A DNA stretch of 64,000 nt from Pantoea sp. RIT-PI-b (GCF_001187905.1 NZ_LGIS01000033.1:1-64000), one strand, 5' to 3'; positions 17,637-26,883 are shown, numbered from the stretch's first letter. The notes: a model not told the origin generated them from the sequence alone. Numbers and translations: made by a program.

Positions 17637-19406
17637 ATGTCACTAGTAAGAAATAAAGCTGACGTGGTGATCGTCGGCCTGGGTTGGGCCGGTTCGGTGA
17701 TGGCGGAAGAGCTAACCCGTGCGGGACTCAATGTGGTTGCCATTGAGCGCGGAGCCTGGCGTGATACCTCGACCGATTTCCCGGTCGCCATTGATGCCGA
17801 CGAACTGCGTTTTCATACCCGCCGTAAAATTTTGCAGCCAATGAGCGTGGAAACCACCACCTTCCGTAACCGCAGCGATCAGCTCGCCGCCCCGGTGCGT
17901 AACTGGTCAGCGTTTCAGTTTGGCTGGAACGTCGGCGGCGCAGGCACACACTGGGCTGGCATGTCATGGCGTTTTACGCCGTGGGATTTTGAAGTGGCAA
18001 AGCAAACCCGCGAGCGCTACGGCGTTAAAAAGATGCAGGGCTTGCAGTTGCAGGACTGGGGCGTGACCTACGACGACATGGCGCCGTTTTACGATCGCTT
18101 TGAGCGTATTGCCGGGACGTCTGGTATCGCCGGCAATCTCAACGGTCAGTTGCAGAAAGGCGGCAACGTGTTTGAAGGACCGCGCTCGCGCGACTATCCG
18201 ACGCCACCGCTGAAAGATACGCACTGGATGAGCAAATACCGTAAAACCACCGAGAGCATGGGTTATCACCCCTTCACCATCCCTGCAGGTAATCTCTCTC
18301 AGGCTTACGTGAATCCACTCGGCGTCAGTATGGGCCCGTGCACCTATTGCGGCTTCTGCGACTTCCACGGCTGCGGCAACTTTTCCAAATCATCACCGCA
18401 AGCGTGCATTCTGCCGGTGCTGATGCGCCGCCCGAACTTCACGCTGCTGACCGAAACCGAAGTGCTGCACGCGGTGAAACATGACGATGGCAAAACGGTA
18501 AAAGGCGTTAAATTCATCACGCAGGATGGCGTGGAAGGCTTCCAGCCAGCCGATATCGTCTGCATCACTGCTTATCAGATGGATAACGTGCGCCTGATGC
18601 TGCTCTCCGGCGTAGGCGAGCAATACAATCCGCTGACCGGTCGCGGCACCATTGGCCGAAACTACAACTATCAAACCTGCTCTACGGTCACCGGTTACTT
18701 CGATAACGAATATATGAACCCGTTCATCGGCGGCGGCGCGCTTGCGGTGCAAATCGATGATTTCAACGGCGATAACTTCGATCACAGCGAACTCGATTTC
18801 ATCGGCGGCGCGGGCATCATGGGCTTCTCCACCAACGGCCGTCCGATTCAGAACATGAATAGCCTGCGTCCTGGCACCAGGCGTTGGGGCAGCGAGTGGA
18901 AAGCGGGCTACAAACGCGATTATCAAAGCGCTGGCACCATCTTCTGTCAGGGCACCTCAATGCCGATGCGTGAAGCCTATCTCGATCTCGATCCGAACTA
19001 TAAAGATCGTCACGGCCAACCGCTGATCCGCACCACCTTCGACTGGAACCAGAACGATGTGCGCATGGCGAGATATGTTACCGACCGCGCTATCAATATC
19101 ATGAAAGAGATGGGCGGCCAGCACATGGTGGTCGATAACCAGGCAGAGAAGAGCTGGAACCCTTACCAGCAGCACAGTTCGCATACCATTGGTGGTGCGG
19201 TGATGGGCGCCGATCCCAGCACCTCGGCCCTCAATCCTTATCTGCAAAGCTGGGATGCGCACAACCTGTTTGTGGTGGGCGCGTCGGCCTTCCCGAATAA
19301 CGGCGGTTACAACCCCACCATCACCATTGGTGCGCTGGCGGTTCGCGCCGCACAGGCGATTCACCAGAAGTACATCAACAATCCGGCACCGCTGGTGGGG
19401 GCGTAA
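17637..19406 (+). CDS. GMC-type flavoprotein subunit of a membrane sugar dehydrogenase
   Basis: A 589-residue catalytic subunit related to the flavoproteins of gluconate 2-dehydrogenase, 2-ketogluconate dehydrogenase and glucoside 3-dehydrogenase. The FAD motif is VIVGLGWAGSVMAEEL near residue 12. A CTYCGFCDFHGC cysteine cluster matches the iron-sulfur-binding segment of these enzymes. The C-terminal catalytic His and Asn are probably those in HSSHTIGGAVMG and NNGGYNPTITIGAL. It has no signal peptide of its own, which fits co-export with the TAT-bearing small subunit. Periplasmic oxidation would feed electrons through the cytochrome subunit to quinone. Which hydroxyl of which sugar is oxidised is not determinable here. 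Confidence 0.85.
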   Translation: MSLVRNKADVVIVGLGWAGSVMAEELTRAGLNVVAIERGAWRDTSTDFPVAIDADELRFHTRRKILQPMSVETTTFRNRSDQLAAPVRNWSAFQFGWNVGGAGTHWAGMSWRFTPWDFEVAKQTRERYGVKKMQGLQLQDWGVTYDDMAPFYDRFERIAGTSGIAGNLNGQLQKGGNVFEGPRSRDYPTPPLKDTHWMSKYRKTTESMGYHPFTIPAGNLSQAYVNPLGVSMGPCTYCGFCDFHGCGNFSKSSPQACILPVLMRRPNFTLLTETEVLHAVKHDDGKTVKGVKFITQDGVEGFQPADIVCITAYQMDNVRLMLLSGVGEQYNPLTGRGTIGRNYNYQTCSTVTGYFDNEYMNPFIGGGALAVQIDDFNGDNFDHSELDFIGGAGIMGFSTNGRPIQNMNSLRPGTRRWGSEWKAGYKRDYQSAGTIFCQGTSMPMREAYLDLDPNYKDRHGQPLIRTTFDWNQNDVRMARYVTDRAINIMKEMGGQHMVVDNQAEKSWNPYQQHSSHTIGGAVMGADPSTSALNPYLQSWDAHNLFVVGASAFPNNGGYNPTITIGALAVRAAQAIHQKYINNPAPLVGA

Positions 19407-19408
19407 TC

Positions 19409-20722
19409 ATGGCGAAAGCAAAGAAAATAACTTACACCCTCGCCGCGCTGGCGGTGCTGGCGGGCATTGCGGCAACAGGCAGATTATGGGTGGTGTTAGA
19501 CAGCGCTCGCTCCAACGTTGCCGACGATAAGGTGCAGTTGGCCGATTTTCACAGCAACGATGATGCGGCCATCAAACGCGGCGAATATGTGATGCGTCTT
19601 GCCGACTGTGCCGCCTGCCACAATGCCGACTTCTCCGGCGGCTACAACATCGATACGCCGTTTGGCGCGCTGAAAACCTCGAACATTTCGCCAGATCGCG
19701 CTACCGGAATCGGCAAAATGACCGAACGCGATTTCTTCAACGCGGTGCGTCAGGGGCGTGGCGATCACGGCTTCCTGTATCCGGCGATGCCGTACACCGC
19801 GTACACCCAGATGAGCGATGGCGACATGCACGATCTTTGGGCCTACTTCTCGGCGCAAAAACCGGTGAACAACGCCGTGGATGAAAATGCGGGCATGAAC
19901 TTCCCGTATAACATTCGTCTGGCGATGGCGGGCTGGAACCTGTTGTTCTTTGATAACAATGCGTTTAAACCGCAAACCGCGCAGAACGACGAGTGGAATC
20001 GCGGCAAATATATCGTGGACGGTCCGGCGCACTGTAGCGTTTGCCACACCGCGCGCAACGCGCTAGGCGGCGAGATCGGTAGCCAGTATCTGCAAGGCGG
20101 TAATCTGGGCAGCTGGTACGCGCCAGACATCACGCCAAATCCACACGCTGGCATTGGTAAATGGAGCGACGCGCAGATTGCCGACTACCTGAAAACTGGC
20201 TCCAACGGCGAGAGCGTGGCGGCAGGCCCGATGGCGGAAGCGGTTGAACACTCAACGCAATATTTTAACGATCGCGATCTGCAATCTATCGCCACCTATC
20301 TGCGCAGCTTACCAGTGTCGTCCACCGCAAAAGCCAGCGGATTTGTGATGGATAAAGCGCGTCAGGAACAGGCCGCGCTGCGTTATGAAGTGGATTGCTC
20401 TGCCTGCCACGGTTTGTCGGGAGAAGGTATCACCGGCATGGTGCCAGCCTTCGCCAGCAATGGCGCGATGCAGAACGATCCGACCAACATGATTCATGCG
20501 CTGCTGGATGGCGCTCGTGCGCCGCACACCGAAGGCCGCCCAACGTCCGCAGGCATGCCGGCATTTTCCTGGAAGCTCAACGATCAGGAGATGGCCGACG
20601 TGCTCAACTACGTGAGGAATTCGTGGGGCAATCAGGGTGCAGAAGTGAAAGCCAGTCAGGTTGCCGATCTACGTAAAGCCACCGGCGCAGGGGATAAGTT
20701 GAAACTGCCCGCGATGAAATAA
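19409..20722 (+). CDS. Triheme cytochrome c subunit of the membrane sugar dehydrogenase
   Basis: A 437-residue cytochrome with three CxxCH heme-binding motifs: CAACH (67-71), CSVCH (209-213) and CSACH (330-334). An N-terminal hydrophobic segment (LAALAVLAGIAATG) acts as signal or anchor. This three-heme layout is the standard electron-transfer subunit of gluconate, sorbitol and alcohol dehydrogenase complexes, passing electrons to ubiquinone. It starts 2 bp after the flavoprotein gene and closes the operon. Confidence 0.9.
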   Translation: MAKAKKITYTLAALAVLAGIAATGRLWVVLDSARSNVADDKVQLADFHSNDDAAIKRGEYVMRLADCAACHNADFSGGYNIDTPFGALKTSNISPDRATGIGKMTERDFFNAVRQGRGDHGFLYPAMPYTAYTQMSDGDMHDLWAYFSAQKPVNNAVDENAGMNFPYNIRLAMAGWNLLFFDNNAFKPQTAQNDEWNRGKYIVDGPAHCSVCHTARNALGGEIGSQYLQGGNLGSWYAPDITPNPHAGIGKWSDAQIADYLKTGSNGESVAAGPMAEAVEHSTQYFNDRDLQSIATYLRSLPVSSTAKASGFVMDKARQEQAALRYEVDCSACHGLSGEGITGMVPAFASNGAMQNDPTNMIHALLDGARAPHTEGRPTSAGMPAFSWKLNDQEMADVLNYVRNSWGNQGAEVKASQVADLRKATGAGDKLKLPAMK

Positions 20723-20749
20723 ACAGTCATTTTTTCATCAGAAGTTGAA

Positions 20750-20771
20750 GCGGCGCGATTTCGCGCGCCGC
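20750..20771. terminator. GC-rich hairpin between convergent genes
   Basis: GCGGCGCG and CGCGCCGC arms around a short ATTTCG loop sit midway in the 63-bp gap between the cytochrome gene and the convergent gene at 20786. It is a plausible bidirectional terminator or REP-like unit. Confidence 0.5.
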
Positions 20772-20785
20772 ATCACACTGGATTA

Positions 20786-21250
20786 TCAGCGCAGCAGCTG
20801 GGTAATTCCCCACAGCGCTAACGCATGATCGTCTGCAGAAGGTAAACCGCTGATGGTGACGGCGCCGATGATCGCGCCCTGAGAAGTCAGCAATGGGAAG
20901 GACCCACCGTGATCGGTGTAATCTTCCTGACGGATATTGCGCTGCTGTGCCATCCGCTCGCCCTTCTGCTCATTAAAAAGTCCCACATACATCGACGAGT
21001 GGCCGGTTAACAGCACGGTGTTACGTTTACGTCGCATCCATTCCAGATTCTCTGGCGCAGATCCTGGCAATGCTGCAAGAAATAGCACCTGGCCAAATGC
21101 ATAGACTTCGATAGCGATAGGCGCATTCTCTTCACGGCCACGCTGCTGGATGCTTTGTCCAATTTGCCAGGCTAAATCGAAATCAAACTGCGGTAAACGG
21201 TGTTCAGCTTCCTGCTGCAACAGGCTGTCCAGAGACGGGAGCGATGACAT
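20786..21250 (-). CDS. UPF0303/DUF336-type heme-degrading-domain protein
   Basis: A 154-residue cytosolic protein of the UPF0303 family (GlcG/HbpS-like fold). The fold's landmarks are AIEVYAFGQVLFLAALPGS in the first half and DHGGSFPLLTSQGAIIGAVT in the second. The family has no settled biochemical role; binding of heme or another small cofactor is suspected by homology. It is monocistronic and convergent with the cytochrome c gene. The secreted relative at 31054-31527 has the same fold but belongs to the HbpS branch. Confidence 0.78.
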   Translation of the reverse strand: MSSLPSLDSLLQQEAEHRLPQFDFDLAWQIGQSIQQRGREENAPIAIEVYAFGQVLFLAALPGSAPENLEWMRRKRNTVLLTGHSSMYVGLFNEQKGERMAQQRNIRQEDYTDHGGSFPLLTSQGAIIGAVTISGLPSADDHALALWGITQLLR

Positions 21251-21279
21251 GATAGAATCCTCTCAAATTGAAATTAATT

Positions 21280-21301
21280 TTCCATATTTTATAACATGGA
21301 A
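21280..21301. promoter_or_regulatory. Inverted repeat upstream of the UPF0303 gene
   Basis: TTCCAT-N10-ATGGAA lies about 30 bp upstream of the start codon at 21250. Position and symmetry suggest an operator, but no regulator is adjacent. Confidence 0.3.
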
Positions 21302-21418
21302 TATATTTTTCGCACGTGATGAGGCTCTCAGTTCATTGGTCACTAAGCGGAATCGTGCGCCACCCTCACTACAGGCGCGCCGCTGGACCACTTCGACGCA
21401 CAGCGTCGACAAGCGTCC

Positions 21419-21769
21419 TTAAGCCAAATCCATCGGCAGCGCGCCATAATGCACCGCGAGCCACACGGTTGGGCCGCTGCTGTCCGTCCAGTTAACGCGA
21501 TGGCGGCAGCCTGCTGGAATCTCGACAAAATCGCCGGCATGCAGATGACGCTCCTGCGCTTCGCCTTCCAGCTGCAATCCTGCCGATCCTTGTAAAACCA
21601 TCACCCATTCACCCTGCGTCTGGCAGTACCAAAAATCGGGTGGACTCGCTTGCCCGGTTGAAACGATGCGTTCGATATGCAGATTAGGCTGCGCAAGCAG
21701 CGCTTCAAACGTCTCAGCGCTGCCGTTCTGTGCGGCGGCGGGGAAATCGCGGAACAGGTTGGTTATCAT
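21419..21769 (-). CDS. Cupin-domain protein
   Basis: A 116-residue single cupin domain. The first cupin motif is represented by WVMVLQGSAGLQLEGEAQER and the second by GDFVEIPAGCRHRVNWT, which keeps the P-x-G-x-x-H pattern. The frame is open 34 codons further upstream, but the ATG at 21769 fits the usual length. The function is unknown; small cupins of this type are often metal-dependent isomerases or dioxygenases, or ligand-binding proteins. It is divergent from the glutaminase gene. Confidence 0.75.
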   Translation of the reverse strand: MITNLFRDFPAAAQNGSAETFEALLAQPNLHIERIVSTGQASPPDFWYCQTQGEWVMVLQGSAGLQLEGEAQERHLHAGDFVEIPAGCRHRVNWTDSSGPTVWLAVHYGALPMDLA

Positions 21770-21914
21770 CGCGCGGGCTCTATAGTTAATGAAAACAGCC
21801 CGCACTGTAACGCAGGCTTCACCCAGAAGGCTCACAGAATTTCGCGCTGCCGATTGACGCGCTGCGCGCAAATCACCATTATCCGGGCCACGATTGGCTA
21901 CACGGAGCGTGAAG

Positions 21915-22838
21915 GTGTCGGAACTCAGTAATGCACTGCTTGAAGAGATAGTTAGCGAAGTTCGCCCATTAACCCAGCAGGGAAAAGTGGCGGATTATAT
22001 TCCGGCGCTGGCCGATGTAGAGGCCGATCAGCTCGGCATCGCTATTTGCACGCCCGATGGCCGCTGTTTTCAGGCCGGTGATGCCGCGACCCGTTTCTCC
22101 ATCCAGTCAATCTCCAAAGTGTTGTCACTCAGCGTGGCGCTGACGCTGTACGAAGATGGCGAGATCTGGCAACGCGTCGGTAAAGAGCCTTCCGGGCAGG
22201 CATTTAATTCGCTGGTACAGCTGGAGCTGGAACAGGGCAAACCGCGCAATCCGTTTATTAATGCCGGCGCGCTGGTGATGTGCGATCTGCTGGAAAGCCG
22301 CCTCACCGCACCGCGTCAGCGCATGCTGGAGATCGTAAGGCGTCTGGCACAGCAACCGGACATCAATTACGACCGCGTCGTGGCGCGTTCTGAATACGAG
22401 CATTCGGCGCGCAACGCGGCGATTGCCTGGCTGATGAAATCGTTTGGCAATTTCCACAACGATGTCAGCAAAGTGATGGAAACCTATTTTCACTACTGCT
22501 CGCTGGCGATGAGTTGCGAAGAGTTGGCGCGCACCTTCCTGTATCTCGCGAATCACGGCCGCACTCAGGATGACGAATCGGCGGTGATCTCGCCGCGTCA
22601 GGCGCGTCAGGTCAATGCGTTGATGATGACCAGCGGCATGTACGATGGCGCCGGTGAGTTCGCCTGGCGCGTTGGGATGCCGGCTAAATCAGGCGTCGGT
22701 GGCGGTATTGTGGCCGTGATTCCCGGCGAGATGAGTATTGCGGTCTGGTCGCCTGCGTTGGATCACTCGGGCAACTCATTGGCCGGCACCGCGCTGCTGG
22801 AAAAACTCACCGAGCGGCTGGGACGATCGATTTTTTAA
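21915..22838 (+). CDS. glsA: Glutaminase
   Basis: A 307-residue beta-lactamase-fold glutaminase that hydrolyses glutamine to glutamate and ammonia. The catalytic SxxK is in FSIQSISKVLSL, and further blocks are NPFINAGALVMCD, EYEHSARNAAIAWLMKS and KSGVGGGIVAVIPGEM. It is very close to E. coli YneH (GlsB, 308 residues). I place the start at the GTG at 21915, where GGAG lies 7 nt upstream and the length matches; upstream TTG (21894) and GTG (21909) codons are less likely. Confidence 0.92.
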   Translation: MSELSNALLEEIVSEVRPLTQQGKVADYIPALADVEADQLGIAICTPDGRCFQAGDAATRFSIQSISKVLSLSVALTLYEDGEIWQRVGKEPSGQAFNSLVQLELEQGKPRNPFINAGALVMCDLLESRLTAPRQRMLEIVRRLAQQPDINYDRVVARSEYEHSARNAAIAWLMKSFGNFHNDVSKVMETYFHYCSLAMSCEELARTFLYLANHGRTQDDESAVISPRQARQVNALMMTSGMYDGAGEFAWRVGMPAKSGVGGGIVAVIPGEMSIAVWSPALDHSGNSLAGTALLEKLTERLGRSIF

Positions 22839-22950
22839 CGGCCTAATGCATCATTTAACCGCGAAAAAATCATATCAATTACAATATGAAGAGAAGATAT
22901 TTATCGCAATATATTGATATAACTCTTGTTATTATTGTTTTGACATTCCC

Positions 22951-23172
22951 TCAACACTGGCTCAATGCCTTATTGGATTCATCAAACTCACCCATTAACT
23001 CTGCAAATTCGGCATTAAGGAGGATCTTACGGTACTCTTCATAACTGGCTTTACTGACGACATTGACCGAACCCCCATTTTGTAGCGTAATTTCAACTGA
23101 CTCACCTTTATTAGCCAGCTCCAGAATCCCAGATAAATTTGCTAATGCCTCTGTATACATAAATTTTTTCAC
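22951..23172 (-). CDS. Phd/YefM-type antitoxin-like protein (orphan)
   Basis: A 73-residue protein whose N-terminal half matches the Phd/YefM antitoxin fold: EALANLSGILELANKGESVEITLQNGG, then SVNVVSKASYEEY. A GTG start at 23172 follows a strong GGAGGAG. Such proteins bind DNA through the N-terminus and neutralise a RelE- or Doc-like toxin through the C-terminus. No toxin gene is visible on either side (the glutaminase ends at 22838 and nothing follows). The gene region is AT-rich compared with its neighbours, suggesting transfer. Confidence 0.65.
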   Translation of the reverse strand: MKKFMYTEALANLSGILELANKGESVEITLQNGGSVNVVSKASYEEYRKILLNAEFAELMGEFDESNKALSQC

Positions 23173-23416
23173 ATCTCCTCCAATTTGCGCACGTGGGGAT
23201 TAGATATCTTACCTACCCCCAATGTTATTTTTTGGTCCCGTTTTGATGTTTCTTCTCTGTTTTTTTCAAGTTAAATAGAGGTTAACAAACGCGGCGCGTT
23301 AAGTGACTATTTTCAAAAGGTGCGAATTTTTTCTTAAATAGCCTCTATTTTTTTAACCCATCCACGTCAATCGCGTTACACTTCCGCCTCATTTACGGAA
23401 TCATCCACTAGCAACC

Positions 23417-23833
23417 ATGACGTTTACACATCACTTCCGCCAGCGTTTGACTGCCTGCGTCGCCATTGTGGCGGTGCTGCTGCTGTTCGTCGCGCCGATT
23501 GTGTCGAAAACGTTGATGGAGCGGCAAAACCAGATGCTGGCGATGCCGCAACACAGCATGATGAGCAGCTCAATGAGCCATCATGAGATGATGATGGCGG
23601 ATATGTCGATGCCCGGCATGAGCCATCACATGATGGATGACGGCGAGTTCGCCTGCGGCTACTGCGATCTGCTGGTGCATGTCCCGCTGCTGATGTGGGT
23701 GTTCATCCCGTTCATCTGGTTGATCATGGTGATCTCGCGTGCGCCGCCGCTGCCACATGTGGTTGCGCCGATTATACGTCGCGTTAGCAGCATCCATCGA
23801 CCGCGCGCCCCTCCTGCACTTCTTCCCTGCTGA
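23417..23833 (+). CDS. DUF2946 family small membrane protein, Met/His-rich
   Basis: A 138-residue protein with an N-terminal hydrophobic segment (CVAIVAVLLLFVAPIV), a Met/His-rich stretch containing MSHHEMMMADMSMPGMSHHM, a CGYCD motif, and a second membrane segment (LLMWVFIPFIWLIMVI). DUF2946 proteins often lie beside copper-responsive genes, and the Met/His/Cys content fits Cu(I) binding in the periplasm. It sits 72 bp before the PepSY membrane protein, which carries a similar Met-rich loop, so the two probably act together. Confidence 0.75.
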   Translation: MTFTHHFRQRLTACVAIVAVLLLFVAPIVSKTLMERQNQMLAMPQHSMMSSSMSHHEMMMADMSMPGMSHHMMDDGEFACGYCDLLVHVPLLMWVFIPFIWLIMVISRAPPLPHVVAPIIRRVSSIHRPRAPPALLPC

Positions 23834-23905
23834 CTTAATTTTTTGCAGTGCACGCTCAACTGTAGCGTTGCGCTAAGACAATTTCTTTTTGGAAGGAAGA
23901 CGGCT

Positions 23906-25645
23906 TTGTCTGCTGCTCACTCTGCAGCACCGCGCGGTGCGGTGCTTAATTTGCTACGTCGCTTACATTTTTACATCGGTCTGTTTGTCGCCCCGTTCAT
24001 CTTTATCGCGGCACTCAGCGGCACGCTTTACGTGTTAACACCCCAGCTGGAAAACCTGATTTATGCCGATGCGCTGACCGCCGAACCGCACAGCAATGCG
24101 CAGCCACTGTCGGCACAAATCACTGCCGCGCGCGCTTATGCTGGGGAGAACCAGCACATCTTCGCGGTACGTCCGGCGCCCGGCGCAACGGACACCACAC
24201 GCGTGCAATTCAGCGATTCGTCACTCGGCACTTCGCAGTCACGCGCGGTGTTTATCGATCCTTACAGCCTGAAAGTTGTTGGTGATCTGCCGGTGTATGG
24301 CACCAGCGGCGTATTGCCGCTGCGTACTACCATCGACTTACTTCACAGTAGCCTGCTGCTTGGCGATTTCGGACGCAATTACAGCGAACTGGCCGCATCC
24401 TGGCTGTGGGTAGCCGCACTTGGCGGTGTAGTGCTGTGGTTGGGAACGCGTCCAAAACGTAAGCTAAAACAGCCGCGCAAAGGATTTGCCTTCAGCCGTC
24501 ACTGGCATGTCACGCTCGGTTTAACGCTGGTGGTCGGATTGGTGTTCTTCTCGATCACTGGCCTGACATGGTCGCAGTGGGCGGGCGGCAATATTGATCG
24601 CATGCGTACCGAGCTAAACTGGCTGACGCCGCAGGTCAATACCTCGCTGAACAGTGATGCGCCCGCAGCCCCCGCCGATCCGCATGCCGATCATATGCCG
24701 GATATGGATATGGCGGGCATGAATATGTCGATGTCATCCATGACCAAACCGGCGGCGGCGCCAGCAAAACCGATGCGTAATAACGCCGCCGATGCCGATT
24801 GGGATCGCGTCCTGAATGCGGCGCGTCAGGATGGACTCAGCGCGTCCAAACTTGAACTACGTCAGCCGAAAAGCGCGGAAAAAGCGTGGGCGGTAACGGA
24901 AATTGACCGCAGTTGGCCAACTCAGGTGGATGCGGTTTCGGTTAATCCACAGGACTTTAGCGTGGTGGACCACGTCTATTTCGATCGTTTCCCGTTAGTT
25001 GCGAAGCTGACGCGCTGGGGCGTCGACGCACACATGGGCGTGCTGTTTGGTTTGCCTAATCAGCTGTTGCTGGCGTTCTTTGGTTTGGGTTTGTGCAGCA
25101 TGATCGTGTTGGGTTATCGCATGTGGTGGATTCGTCGCCCGAAAGATGTGGAAGCGAACCCGGCACAAACCCTGACCGAAAGCTGGATGGTGCTGCCGCA
25201 GTATGCGAAAGGTGCCTGGTTGATGGTAGCGCTGGCGCTTGGCTATGCGCTGCCGGTGATGGGGGCGAGTTTGCTGGCCTTCCTGCTGGTGGATATTCTG
25301 CGCTGGCGCAAGCAGCAACGTGCACCGCTGGATGAGGCGGCCCTGCTAGCCTCACAGCAATCGCCGCTGGGCATTATCCGCGCGCGTTTTGCGGTGAAGC
25401 GTAAAGAGATGCGCTACTTCCTGCGCGGTTTGTTTATTTTGGCGCTGATTGTTGGCACCGTGATGAGCAACGCCATTATCGGTGGCGTGATCGATCAATA
25501 TGGCATTCCGTTTAGCCATTGGTCGCTAACCATGTATATCACGCAGGGCTTTATGATCGCGTTATATACCACGGTGTTTACCGCGCTAACGTCGATTCCA
25601 TTGTGGTATTTCTTCCTCGGCGAGAAGGATGATTCGCGGGGCTGA
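23906..25645 (+). CDS. PepSY-associated TM protein (PiuB-like reductase family)
   Basis: A 579-residue inner-membrane protein. Helix 1 is HFYIGLFVAPFIFIAALSG, and more helices follow in the centre (WLWVAALGGVVLWL) and the C-terminal third. Periplasmic PepSY-like regions intervene. A Met/Asp/His-rich insert (HADHMPDMDMAGMNMSMSSM) near residues 270-290 suggests copper or iron binding. Family members are linked to siderophore-iron or metal reduction. The frame opens with a TTG at 23843, but a TTG at 23906 preceded by GGAAGGA is the better start. It forms a unit with the DUF2946 gene upstream. Confidence 0.75.
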   Translation: MSAAHSAAPRGAVLNLLRRLHFYIGLFVAPFIFIAALSGTLYVLTPQLENLIYADALTAEPHSNAQPLSAQITAARAYAGENQHIFAVRPAPGATDTTRVQFSDSSLGTSQSRAVFIDPYSLKVVGDLPVYGTSGVLPLRTTIDLLHSSLLLGDFGRNYSELAASWLWVAALGGVVLWLGTRPKRKLKQPRKGFAFSRHWHVTLGLTLVVGLVFFSITGLTWSQWAGGNIDRMRTELNWLTPQVNTSLNSDAPAAPADPHADHMPDMDMAGMNMSMSSMTKPAAAPAKPMRNNAADADWDRVLNAARQDGLSASKLELRQPKSAEKAWAVTEIDRSWPTQVDAVSVNPQDFSVVDHVYFDRFPLVAKLTRWGVDAHMGVLFGLPNQLLLAFFGLGLCSMIVLGYRMWWIRRPKDVEANPAQTLTESWMVLPQYAKGAWLMVALALGYALPVMGASLLAFLLVDILRWRKQQRAPLDEAALLASQQSPLGIIRARFAVKRKEMRYFLRGLFILALIVGTVMSNAIIGGVIDQYGIPFSHWSLTMYITQGFMIALYTTVFTALTSIPLWYFFLGEKDDSRG

Positions 25646-25687
25646 TGTAAAACGGTGCGCACTTTTTCTTTATCAATGCACTAAGTT

Positions 25688-25727
25688 GTAGCGGCGCAAT
25701 TTATTGCGCGATAAATCGCGCCGCTAC
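25688..25727. repeat. 40-bp palindromic REP-like element
   Basis: GTAGCGGCGC at 25688-25697 and GCGCCGCTAC at 25718-25727 flank an inner near-palindrome rich in AATTTATTGCGC. It lies between convergent genes and could terminate both transcripts. Confidence 0.6.
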
Positions 25728-25746
25728 GGTATGTGCTAATACGCGT

Positions 25747-26763
25747 TTAAAAATCCGCTTTCAACACCACACGATAATGCGCTTTACCGGCACGCACGTG
25801 ATCCAATGCGGCATTCACCTGCGACATAGGAAACTCCTCCACCTGTGGCGCAATATCAGTGCGCGATGCCAGTTTCAGTAACGCACGCAGTTGTCCCGGC
25901 GAACCGGTAGACGAACCCGTTAACGCCCGATCGCCCACAATCAAACTGAATGCCGGCACTTCAAACGGCTTCATCACCGCGCCGACGGTGTGAAACGCGC
26001 CTTTACGCGCCAGCGCCTGATAATAGGGCCTCCAGTCCAAATCCACCGCCACGGTGCTAATAATCAGGTCAAACTGCCCAGCCAATGCGCTTAACGCCTG
26101 CGGATCGCGGCTGTTTACCACCCGATCGGCGCCCATCGCCTTGATCGAATCGGTTTTCGTCGCTGAGGAGCTGAACGCAGTAACCTTAGCGCCCATGGCG
26201 CGTAGCAGTTTGATCGCCATATGCCCCAGTCCACCGATGCCAATCACGCCAACGCGACTGGTGGCGGAAATGTTGTGCATCAATAGCGGTTTGAACACGG
26301 TGATACCGCCGCACAGTAAAGGGCCGGCAGTGGCGATATCCAGCGCCTCCGGCAGCGGAATCACCCATTGCCAGTTGGCACGCAGATGGCTGGCAAAACC
26401 GCCGTGATTATTAATGGTCGAGGTTTTACCGTTTTCGCAGTTCACCTGATCGCCTTCAATGCAGGCATCGCAGTGCTGACAGCTTTTCGCCGTCCAGCCG
26501 ATACCCACGCGTTGGCCTAATTTCAGCCCTTTATTGTGCGCCGCATCACCCAACGCCACGACGCGACCAATCACTTCGTGGCCCGCGATCAGGGGATAGC
26601 GCGAACCGCCCCATTCGTTATCAATCATCGACAAATCGGAGTGGCAGACGCCGCAATAATCCACCTCAACCTGCACATCTTCCGCGGCCAGTGGACCGGC
26701 ATCATATTCGTAAGGCACCAGCGCCTCACCCGCCTGCAGAGCGGCATAGCTGGAAATCTTCAT
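25747..26763 (-). CDS. ahr: Zinc-dependent alcohol dehydrogenase / aldehyde reductase, Ahr-like (copy 1)
   Basis: A 338-residue medium-chain dehydrogenase close to E. coli Ahr (YjgB), an NADPH-dependent aldehyde reductase. Catalytic zinc ligands are in CGVCHSD and GHE (AGHEVIGR); the structural zinc cysteines are in SCQHCDACIEGDQVNC. The cofactor motif is GIGGLGHMAIKLLRAMG. The ATG at 26763 follows GAGG with suitable spacing; the open frame runs four codons further to a TTG. It is a close tandem paralogue of the gene at 26948-27964, with differences mainly in the substrate-facing third. Confidence 0.85.
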   Translation of the reverse strand: MKISSYAALQAGEALVPYEYDAGPLAAEDVQVEVDYCGVCHSDLSMIDNEWGGSRYPLIAGHEVIGRVVALGDAAHNKGLKLGQRVGIGWTAKSCQHCDACIEGDQVNCENGKTSTINNHGGFASHLRANWQWVIPLPEALDIATAGPLLCGGITVFKPLLMHNISATSRVGVIGIGGLGHMAIKLLRAMGAKVTAFSSSATKTDSIKAMGADRVVNSRDPQALSALAGQFDLIISTVAVDLDWRPYYQALARKGAFHTVGAVMKPFEVPAFSLIVGDRALTGSSTGSPGQLRALLKLASRTDIAPQVEEFPMSQVNAALDHVRAGKAHYRVVLKADF

Positions 26764-26883
26764 TGCTGTCCTCAATGTTGGTTTGCTGGCAGCAGTTTAT
26801 CAAAGCACTACGTAATATTGTGCCGAATAATCAGGTGATTAAGAGGGTGGATGCTGTTTGAAGGGAGGTGAGTGCAGTAAAAC

